Shown: positions 1 to 5,051 of the stretch, one piece after another
How the letters are laid out: each line of letters opens with the position of its first letter
How positions within the stretch are numbered: the first letter of the stretch is position 1
Origin: Planctomycetota bacterium
GTDB lineage: Bacteria > Planctomycetota > UBA11346
DNA length: 5,051 nt
NCBI GenBank assembly: GCA_024641365.1
Contig: JAHEDF010000333.1
Location: 1-5,051, forward strand
Reading direction: 5' to 3'
Position numbers and translations under genes: made by a program
The notes under the pieces: model-generated
The model's database searches: none
What the model was told of the DNA's origin: nothing
What the model saw: the letters and a program-made list of their open reading frames with translations, nothing else

Positions 1-1815
1 GCTGGCGTGGTTTGGCATTGGGGCTATAAATTACTTTTCTTATGTGAATATTATTTAGCTACCAAGGATAAAGAAGTTCTTCCTGCTATAGAAGAATATG
101 CGACTGGCTTAGCACGTGGTCAAAGTTTATACGGCACATTTGGCCATAAATTAGCTGAAACCATAGCTGATAATGGCGTCCATGGATCAATTGGTCCCTA
201 TGGCCCAATTAATATGGCCGGTCTGCCTGCTAATTTAGGTATCCTGCTCAGTAAGAAATGTGGCATAAAAGATCGTCGCATTGATGAAGCCATTGAACGC
301 GCCAGCGGATTTTTTGGTTACTACGCAGACAAAGGCGCTATTCCGTACGGCGAACATGACCCGTGGACCTATCATGAAAATAACGGAAAAAATTCGTTAA
401 GCGCCGTGCTGTTTTCATTGCAACCAGACCAAATCGAAGCGGCAAAGTTTTTCGCAAAAATGGGTACGGCTGGATATAACAATAGAGAACTCGGTCATAC
501 CGGACAGGGTTTTAGCTACTTATGGAGTGCGCTGGGTGTCCACGTGGGTGGACCAACCGCCCTTGCTGCCTTTTTTAAAGAAGCATCTTGGCATTTGGAT
601 CTGGTGCGTCGTTGTGATGGTAGTTTCACCTATGATGGCGCAGAACAATACGGACCCGGTAAAACTGATGACGATACGTATTATGGCAAAAGTAGTTATT
701 TTGGTTTGAGCCCAAATGCCACGTATGTGCTCACCTATGCGCTGCCCCTAAAGAAAATTTACATTACCGGACGTGAGGCCAATAATAAAAATTGGTTGAC
801 GCAGAAAGAAGTCGATGCGGCCATCGCATCCGGGCGTTTTGATGTCGAACGATTTAATAAAAAACCACAAGAATTGATCGATGCTTTTGCTGATTGGTCA
901 CCAATTGTACGTAGTTGGGCAGCGGAAGAATTAGCGAAACGGTCAGAAGCAAAAAGTTTAGTGCCACAATTAATTACATTAGCAGACAGCAAGGATCCAC
1001 ACGTAGTTCAGGGTGCTTGTGAAGTTTTAGGGTTGTTAAAAAACACTGACGCTTTGCCGGTCTTAGCACAACAAGTGAAACATAGTGACCGTTGGGTGCG
1101 ATTTAAAGCGGCGAAAGCCATTCAAGATTTCGGAGGCGCAGCTGCGCCAATTTTACCAGATTTGGTTAAAGCATTAGTCGACACCGCCGAGCCAGCAACG
1201 CCCATTAATTGGGCTGATCCGGTGCAAATTTCCCACTTACAATTGTCCGCGACCGTTTTTAAAAAGCCGCTGGCAGACGGGCTCAAGAATATTGACCAAA
1301 TGCTGTTATTCGAAGCTATTACAGCCGTCACGAATAATCCAAATGGCCGAGCACGCGGAACCATGGGCGGATATTTTTCGCGTGAGCTAAAACCTGACGA
1401 TGTTCAAAAATTAGGCCCTCAACTATTAGCGGCGATCAATTCACGCAGTACAGCAGATACCATGTTCCGTGATCAAGTGCGTTTAGCGGCATTAAAGGCC
1501 TTAACCAGATACCATTTTAAAGAGGGGATAGAGGCAACCATAACCTACGCAAAGACCCATGCCGGGCATGGTAGTGAAAAGAAACTCGCCCAAATTATGA
1601 AAGACCTCCGGTCCTATGGTGCGAGTGCCCGCCACATTATTCCAGGCCTAAAAGACGTTATTGTTTCATTAAATGAGATGGTGGAACGTAAAGAATATCC
1701 AGGCGGAAAAATGAATGCTGTTCGCGTTAAGGAAATAGAAGACACCATAACATTTATCGAAAGCGCTACAAAAGGTGTCGAATTACGAAGCCTTGGAACG
1801 ACTTCTGATAAGTGA
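1..1815 (+). CDS. DUF6288-type protein with HEAT repeats, 3' part of gene
   Basis: This is the C-terminal 604 residues of a larger protein. The frame is open from base 1 (A-G-V-V-W-H-W-G-Y), so the GTG at 7 is an internal valine, not a start, and the real start lies to the left. Residues 1 to about 260 look like an all-helical toroid-like domain with family-type motifs: W-H-W-G-Y near the start, H-G-S-I-G-P-Y-G at 61-68, G-A-I-P-Y-G-E-H-D-P-W at 112-122 followed by H-E-N-N-G-K, G-H-T-G at 165-168, and Y-A-L-P-L-K-x-I-Y-I-T-G at 246-257. I recognise these as DUF6288, from memory. Residues about 290-395 form HEAT/PBS-lyase-like helical repeats (for example W-V-R-F-K-A-A-K-A-I), and the rest is also helical. 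Family members often carry a signal peptide and PDZ domain upstream, which cannot be seen here. No catalytic function is established to my knowledge. The gene ends in three in-frame stops, and the 201-base gap with its own promoter candidate suggests it is not part of the next operon. Confidence 0.8.
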   Translation, partial: AGVVWHWGYKLLFLCEYYLATKDKEVLPAIEEYATGLARGQSLYGTFGHKLAETIADNGVHGSIGPYGPINMAGLPANLGILLSKKCGIKDRRIDEAIERASGFFGYYADKGAIPYGEHDPWTYHENNGKNSLSAVLFSLQPDQIEAAKFFAKMGTAGYNNRELGHTGQGFSYLWSALGVHVGGPTALAAFFKEASWHLDLVRRCDGSFTYDGAEQYGPGKTDDDTYYGKSSYFGLSPNATYVLTYALPLKKIYITGREANNKNWLTQKEVDAAIASGRFDVERFNKKPQELIDAFADWSPIVRSWAAEELAKRSEAKSLVPQLITLADSKDPHVVQGACEVLGLLKNTDALPVLAQQVKHSDRWVRFKAAKAIQDFGGAAAPILPDLVKALVDTAEPATPINWADPVQISHLQLSATVFKKPLADGLKNIDQMLLFEAITAVTNNPNGRARGTMGGYFSRELKPDDVQKLGPQLLAAINSRSTADTMFRDQVRLAALKALTRYHFKEGIEATITYAKTHAGHGSEKKLAQIMKDLRSYGASARHIIPGLKDVIVSLNEMVERKEYPGGKMNAVRVKEIEDTITFIESATKGVELRSLGTTSDK

Positions 1816-1851
1816 TAATAGTAACATAAAATTAATGAGAGACATGCAGCG

Positions 1852-1864
1852 AGGTTAAAAACCT
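1852..1864 (+). terminator. weak hairpin, possible terminator of the DUF6288 gene
   Basis: AGGTT and AACCT form a perfect 5-bp stem around an AAA loop, 37 bases after the first stop codon. AGACA at 1840-1844 could partly extend it by pairing with TGTCT at 1864-1868, leaving a bulge. The bases after it (GTCTGTTT) are only moderately T-rich and the stem is short and AT-containing. Intrinsic termination is therefore only a possibility. Confidence 0.25.
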
Positions 1865-1929
1865 GTCTGTTTAGTATGCAGATACAGCACCAACATGGTC
1901 ATACACTGTGATAAGGTGGGTATGTCTAC

Positions 1930-1959
1930 TGGAGCATTTTATTTTATTATCCTTATAAT
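1930..1959 (+). promoter_or_regulatory. candidate sigma70-type promoter of the four-gene operon
   Basis: TATAAT at 1954-1959 is an exact match to the -10 consensus. The best -35 candidate is TGGAGC at 1930-1935 with an 18-base spacer, but it matches TTGACA at only three of six positions. No extended TGn element precedes the -10 box. Transcription would start near 1966, giving a leader of about 50 bases before the ATG at 2017. The position in the only sizeable gap before the operon supports the call; the weak -35 lowers confidence. Confidence 0.5.
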
Positions 1960-2006
1960 AGATAAATCCGATAAAAGACGCTTTACCCATCAGTCCCCGC
2001 CCTCTT

Positions 2007-2011
2007 GGAGG
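2007..2011 (+). promoter_or_regulatory. Shine-Dalgarno site setting the start at 2017
   Basis: GGAGG lies five bases before the ATG at 2017. It overlaps a possible TTG start at 2005, so that longer start would place the ribosome binding site inside the coding sequence and can be rejected. Confidence 0.75.
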
Positions 2012-2016
2012 TCATA

Positions 2017-2289
2017 ATGCCCAAAGCAGTCGTTGATGCCGAACAACTTCAACAATTTGCCGGTGGACTAAATCGTTTCACGAATGAGTTACGTGAACGA
2101 AGCACATTATTACACCAACAATTTTCTCGCCTTTCTGAATCATGGCGGGATCAAGAGCAGGAAAAATTCGCGGAAGAATTTTCCTTGATGCTAGCGGCCT
2201 TAGAACGTTTTGCGGCAAATGCTGAACACCAGGTCCCTATGTTAATGCGCAAAGCGGAAGCAATTAAGCAATATCATGAAAGTCGTTAA
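2017..2289 (+). CDS. WXG100-like small helical-hairpin protein (W-R-D type)
   Basis: This 90-residue protein has the size and shape of the WXG100/ESX family: a helix at about 6-38, a turn around S-W-R-D at 42-45, and a second helix at about 46-87. W43 sits at the usual central position. The motif reads W-R-D followed by E-K-F-A-E-E-F, so aspartate replaces the usual glycine. There is no signal peptide or membrane segment. The C-terminus (Q-Y-H-E-S-R) lacks the YxxxD/E type VII export signal. WXG100 proteins are substrates or partners of FtsK/SpoIIIE-type secretion ATPases, and such an ATPase is the fourth gene of this operon. The ATG at 2017 is chosen over the TTG at 2005 because of the GGAGG site. 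Its N-terminus (M-P-K-A-x-x-D) and its C-terminal K-x-E-A-I-x-x-Y-H recur in the next protein. I am confident of the fold class; the role as export substrate, chaperone or structural part is inference. Confidence 0.8.
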   Translation: MPKAVVDAEQLQQFAGGLNRFTNELRERSTLLHQQFSRLSESWRDQEQEKFAEEFSLMLAALERFAANAEHQVPMLMRKAEAIKQYHESR

Positions 2290-2793
2290 ATGCCGAAAGC
2301 AGCTCTTGATGATGGCGAAGTCTTATTGGAGTTGCGCCGCAACTTGATTGATTCTTTTGGTCGTGCGCGTCGCGCGCTTGATGGCATTGATAACGCTTAC
2401 AAACGGACTGAAACATGGCTGCGTGATGACAGGGCTCGGTCAGTATCCCTGTTATTACGGCGGCAGGAAGAACGTTTTAGCGAAACTAAAATTGCCTTAT
2501 TGGAAGCCAAAACGCGCATTGGCGATCAACGTGCGCGTATGCATGAAACTGAAGAACAAGATTTTAGACGTGCCCGTGCGCAGTGCGAAGAAACCACGGC
2601 AATGATGAAACGTATTCAGCTATGGCTTATAAAAATGCCACGTGAAATTGCTGAACCAATCGCGAAATTAAAGCGCGCCTGTAATGCGATAGATGACCTC
2701 ACCCCAAAATCCATTGCGCATCTTGATAATAAAATTGAAGCCATCGAAATATATCACGCAGCACATCAGGCGCCATCCAAGGAACAGGCATGA
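2290..2793 (+). CDS. arginine-rich coiled-coil accessory protein of the WXG100/FtsK operon
   Basis: This 167-residue protein is almost entirely helical and very rich in charged residues. A first helical segment (about 8-40) leads to a W43-L-R-D motif matching the tryptophan position of the preceding protein. A long coiled coil follows at about 45-115, rich in Arg and Glu, with a further helical segment at about 116-160. No signal peptide or membrane segment is present. It resembles, from memory, an unnamed protein that accompanies WXG100-like and FtsK genes in planctomycetes, with an R-T-x-x-W-L motif and a long R/E-rich coil. The start codon follows the previous stop directly (TAAATG) and has no good Shine-Dalgarno site, so translation probably depends on coupling. 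It shares M-P-K-A-x-x-D at the start and K-x-E-A-I-x-x-Y-H at 148-156 with its neighbour, so it may be an enlarged WXG100-type paralogue. A structural or scaffold role in the complex is inferred; the function is unknown. Confidence 0.75.
   Translation: MPKAALDDGEVLLELRRNLIDSFGRARRALDGIDNAYKRTETWLRDDRARSVSLLLRRQEERFSETKIALLEAKTRIGDQRARMHETEEQDFRRARAQCEETTAMMKRIQLWLIKMPREIAEPIAKLKRACNAIDDLTPKSIAHLDNKIEAIEIYHAAHQAPSKEQA
2779..2783 (+). promoter_or_regulatory. Shine-Dalgarno site for the third operon gene
   Basis: AAGGA lies six bases before the ATG at 2790, inside the last codons of the previous gene. It supports this start, which overlaps the upstream stop as ATGA. Confidence 0.6.
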
Positions 2794-3005
2794 ATGAAGT
2801 GGATGGACATTTAGGTGAACTTCGCACTGCGCTCAATGACATGCGCAGAGCATTTGAACGTACGCACGATTATTGGCGGGATAGTTCACGCGAAGAGTTT
2901 TATAAACTGTATATAGAACCGATAGAAAATGAATTAGACCAAGCCGCTAAAGCGATTGCGCAAACAGCATCAATTTTATCCCAGGTCCACACTGACTGTA
3001 AATAA
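2790..3005 (+). CDS. second WXG100-like small protein (W-R-D type, 71 aa)
   Basis: This 71-residue protein is a predicted two-helix hairpin: helix at about 5-27, turn at Y-W-R-D (28-31), and helix at about 32-66. The run W-R-D-x-x-x-E-x-F matches the first operon protein (W-R-D-x-x-x-E-K-F), so the two are related or convergent. It is shorter than typical WXG100 proteins of about 100 residues, with only 28 residues before the tryptophan instead of about 42. There is no YxxxD/E export motif, and the only cysteine is the penultimate residue (C70). A late cysteine seems usual in similar planctomycete proteins, from memory. The gene starts in an ATGA overlap with the previous stop, so the two are translationally coupled. 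It may pair with the 90-aa protein as a heterodimer, as EsxA and EsxB do, but nothing here proves pairing. Confidence 0.75.
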   Translation: MNEVDGHLGELRTALNDMRRAFERTHDYWRDSSREEFYKLYIEPIENELDQAAKAIAQTASILSQVHTDCK

Positions 3006-3007
3006 AA

Positions 3008-3013
3008 GGGAGG
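3008..3013 (+). promoter_or_regulatory. Shine-Dalgarno site for the FtsK-like ATPase gene
   Basis: GGGAGG is a strong match, four bases before the ATG at 3018. It sits in the 12-base gap after the previous stop and supports independent initiation of the large gene. Confidence 0.7.
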
Positions 3014-3017
3014 CGTT

Positions 3018-5051
3018 ATGAATACGACCGATTCATTTACCAATACAAATTTTAATGAATCCAACGTGTCAAAAACGGGAGATGATAAAACGCCAATTTC
3101 CCCACTTACGGGCAGTCGTTATAACCTTGGTGCCAATGCAGCGCGTGTAACAGCCGCCATTGTTGAACTGAAACAACAAGGCGAGCAAGCGCGTGATTTG
3201 GCGAGAACGAGTTTGCGCCAAGCAAAAGAGTCTCAGCAAAAATTAACCAGCCAACAAAAGCATGTTTTAGAGGTGCTGCAAAACGAAGAACAAGAAATTA
3301 GCACACATCACCATAACCAAATAACAGCATTAGATGACTGGCATCACAATTGGCAGCAACGGATTAATAAGCTAAATCGTTATTTGCGCCCACCGATGAA
3401 TTATGCGACCGAAAAAGAAGCGCATCTTACCCGTCCCGATCCAGCATTGCTACAGGGCGCGTCTAAAAGATATGCTGAATTTAATAAAAATATTACTAAC
3501 TGTAAGCAAGATGTCGAGCGGCTTACGCTAAGACTTAGCCGACTGGGTTACCCACTAGATGACCGTGCGCCTGTACTGTCCTGTAAAGGCGAGCCTGATG
3601 CCATTCTCAATTATATAAGAAAACAACTAAGTGATTATGAATTGCAAATTAATTCGGAAGGGAAAATAGCAAAGCGATTATTTTTAAGCCCGACATTGTG
3701 CGTCATGTCATTTATCGCCTTGTCACTAAGTGGATTCGCGATTGGAGTTTATATTTGGGAAGCGAGTAAAGATACCTCATTGGCAGCTATTGCAGCAGGA
3801 TCGATTTTTGGCTTTGCGTTAATTGCATTAGTTATTTGGATGATTGAAATTAATAAACGGCAACGTCGTATTTCCACTTTATCTAACGAAGTCAGTTCGG
3901 TAGTGGTGACCTTTCAGAAATTAGTACCGATTGGCAAAAAACATTTAAATCCCGAGCTGCATGTTGCCAATCAAATACAAACTATTTTACAAGCGGAAGA
4001 ATCAGTAGCGGAAAAAGAAAAAAGAGAACTCCGTGCAGCAGAGCAATGGCGACAACGCAAAGACGAGCGCTTACAAGCATTGTTATCACGTCACGCCATA
4101 CGGATTGCCCAAGTTCGTGAAACCGTAGCACAGCAACAGCAACAGGAATTAGTATCGTATCAACAACGTTGCCGTGAATTTGAAATGACTATTACAGGAA
4201 ATGCTGAATTAGAATTAAAGCAACGCGAAGCAGCTGCCAATGATCGACATAAAGCCATTGAACAATCCATTGCTAAAACGCTGACAAATCTCATCGATGA
4301 TCTCGAACGCGCGAATGGAAACCTTCGTTCTCGTCATCGTGATTGGAGTGATGCCAGTTGGGCTAATTGGGAAATTCCCGCAGCTTTCCCAGTGGCCGTA
4401 CCATGTGCACGTTTAACCAGCAATGTTACAGATCTCATGAATGAAGCCGAAATCCCGGCTGATTTTTATCGTCCAACCGACTTACAAAAATTAGAATTAA
4501 GTGCTGATTTAGTGTTGCCAGATGCTGGTCATTTATTGGTTGAGGGGGCTGGCGGATTAGAAGTCGTGCACCAAGCGATGCTGCGCCTTTTAGTTGGATC
4601 GCCAGTGGGAAAAATTCGTTTCTCACTCATTGATCCACTCGGTCTAGGTAATAATTTCGCCACATTTTTACGTTTACGCGACACCGACGAACACATTGTG
4701 GGTCAAAAAGTGTGGACCAGTCAAGTTGAAATTGAACGCGTACTCGCCAATTTAAGTTATCATGCTGAGAAAATAATTCAGAAATACTTACGTGATAAAT
4801 ATAAAACCCTTGCTGAATACAATACCGTTGCCGGAGATTTAGCTGAACCCTACCAAGTATTAGTTATAGCAGATTTTCCGCATGGCTTTAGTGATCTTGC
4901 TCTCGAACGTTTAGCCAGCTTGGTTCAACATGGACCACGGTGTGGTATTTTTGTGTGGGTACATGGCAGTGATAGCGTACAATTCCCACCCCTGATTAAA
5001 CGTAGTGAATTTATGACCAGCGGCGTGGTGCTACAGCATGGCGGTAGCGGT
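3018..5051 (+). CDS. FtsK/SpoIIIE-type ATPase with coiled coils and membrane hairpin, 5' part of gene
   Basis: The frame runs open for 678 codons to the window edge with no stop, so the protein is cut off. Residues 1-34 are polar and probably disordered. A coiled coil spans about 35-126, with another helical stretch to about 215. Two membrane helices lie at about 221-247 and 255-276, joined by a very short loop (E-A-S-K-D-T-S), so both ends should be cytoplasmic. A second long coiled coil covers about 315-440, with a QQQQQ run at 372-376. A W-S-D-A-S-W-A-N-W motif (443-451) leads into an ATPase-like domain: L-L-V-E-G-A-G-G at 506-513 in the place of a Walker A loop but without the GK[ST] ending, I-R-F-S-L-I-D-P-L-G-L-G at 533-544, I-I-Q-K-Y-L-R near 590, and V-L-V-I-A-D-F-P at 614-621, a Walker B-like strand. 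I recognise this pattern from planctomycete FtsK/SpoIIIE-domain proteins, in which a true Walker A domain follows. It is probably the motor of a type VII-like system, inferred from the WXG100-like genes before it. Confidence 0.8.
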   Translation, partial: MNTTDSFTNTNFNESNVSKTGDDKTPISPLTGSRYNLGANAARVTAAIVELKQQGEQARDLARTSLRQAKESQQKLTSQQKHVLEVLQNEEQEISTHHHNQITALDDWHHNWQQRINKLNRYLRPPMNYATEKEAHLTRPDPALLQGASKRYAEFNKNITNCKQDVERLTLRLSRLGYPLDDRAPVLSCKGEPDAILNYIRKQLSDYELQINSEGKIAKRLFLSPTLCVMSFIALSLSGFAIGVYIWEASKDTSLAAIAAGSIFGFALIALVIWMIEINKRQRRISTLSNEVSSVVVTFQKLVPIGKKHLNPELHVANQIQTILQAEESVAEKEKRELRAAEQWRQRKDERLQALLSRHAIRIAQVRETVAQQQQQELVSYQQRCREFEMTITGNAELELKQREAAANDRHKAIEQSIAKTLTNLIDDLERANGNLRSRHRDWSDASWANWEIPAAFPVAVPCARLTSNVTDLMNEAEIPADFYRPTDLQKLELSADLVLPDAGHLLVEGAGGLEVVHQAMLRLLVGSPVGKIRFSLIDPLGLGNNFATFLRLRDTDEHIVGQKVWTSQVEIERVLANLSYHAEKIIQKYLRDKYKTLAEYNTVAGDLAEPYQVLVIADFPHGFSDLALERLASLVQHGPRCGIFVWVHGSDSVQFPPLIKRSEFMTSGVVLQHGGSG

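Larger units (their letters stand above)
1816..2016. other. intergenic region between DUF6288 gene and operon
   Basis: This 201-base gap shows no convincing reading frame on either strand. It begins with TAA TAG, which continue the stop of the upstream gene in frame. It holds a weak hairpin near 1852-1864, a low-complexity T/A stretch at about 1937-1950, a consensus -10 box at 1954-1959 and the ribosome binding site of the next gene at 2007-2011. No tRNA-like or riboswitch-like fold was recognised by eye. Confidence 0.7.

Noticed and set aside
7..9. GTG as a start for the upstream gene
   Set aside because: The frame is open to base 1 and the preceding codons encode family-like sequence. There is no room for a ribosome binding site, so the gene is cut by the window edge.
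759..1364. Two minus-strand frames of 77 and 80 codons
   Set aside because: They lie wholly inside the DUF6288 gene, which has clear family motifs through this stretch, and their translations show no recognisable domain.
2005..2016. Earlier TTG start for the first small protein
   Set aside because: It would put the GGAGG site inside the coding sequence. The ATG at 2017 has correct spacing and gives an M-P-K-A start like that of the next gene.
1816..2016. Small RNA, tRNA, riboswitch or CRISPR in the intergenic gap
   Set aside because: There is no cloverleaf, no repeated unit with spacers and no recognisable aptamer. Only a weak hairpin and promoter-like bases were found.
2348..2605. 85-codon frame overlapping the coiled-coil gene in another + frame
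   Set aside because: It lacks a ribosome binding site and family-like sequence. The overlapping 167-aa frame has matching paralogous ends and coupled junctions.
4131..4145. CAG/CAA repeat as a microsatellite or phase-variable tract
   Set aside because: It is only five glutamine codons, mixed CAG and CAA, inside a glutamine-rich coiled coil. It is too short and irregular for slippage.
4518..4575. G-A-G-G loop as a functional Walker A
   Set aside because: The sequence lacks the GK[ST] ending, so ATP binding in the usual manner is not supported. It is reported as degenerate instead.
4435..4626. 63-codon minus-strand frame
   Set aside because: It is antisense to the conserved ATPase-like domain and has no recognisable protein signature.

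Overview
The window fits a Gram-negative member of the PVC superphylum (Planctomycetes, Verrucomicrobia, Lentisphaerae and relatives) with moderately AT-rich DNA. This rests on two things recalled from protein families, not on a search. The upstream gene reads as a DUF6288/HEAT-repeat protein, a family I associate with these phyla. The downstream genes match a gene set I associate mainly with planctomycete genomes: small WXG100-like proteins beside an unusual FtsK/SpoIIIE-type ATPase. The genus cannot be told from this sequence.

Layout: Positions 1-1815 hold the 3' part of a large DUF6288 gene, open at the left edge and ending in three in-frame stops (TGA TAA TAG). Positions 1816-2016 are intergenic, with a weak hairpin near the start and a perfect TATAAT box about 58 bases before the next start codon. 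From 2017 to the right edge there is a tightly packed four-gene operon on the + strand. It encodes a 90-aa W-R-D helical-hairpin protein, a 167-aa arginine-rich coiled-coil protein, a second 71-aa W-R-D protein, and the first 678 residues of a large FtsK/SpoIIIE-type ATPase that runs off the window. The junctions are TAA directly followed by ATG, an ATGA overlap, and a 12-base gap.

How the genes may work together: WXG100-type helical hairpins encoded next to an FtsK/SpoIIIE ATPase are the hallmark pair of type VII (ESX/Yuk) secretion, where the ATPase is the motor and the hairpins are substrates or partners. Here both halves are atypical. The small proteins have W-R-D instead of W-x-G and lack the usual C-terminal YxxxD/E signal. 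The ATPase starts with long coiled coils around a very tight two-helix membrane hairpin, followed by a degenerate nucleotide-binding-like domain with no Walker A lysine. The first two operon proteins share matching N- and C-terminal signatures around different middles, suggesting paralogy or a shared docking interface. The best reading is a divergent type VII-like export or membrane-motor module. Its substrate and role cannot be seen here, and the catalytic ATPase domains would lie beyond the right edge.
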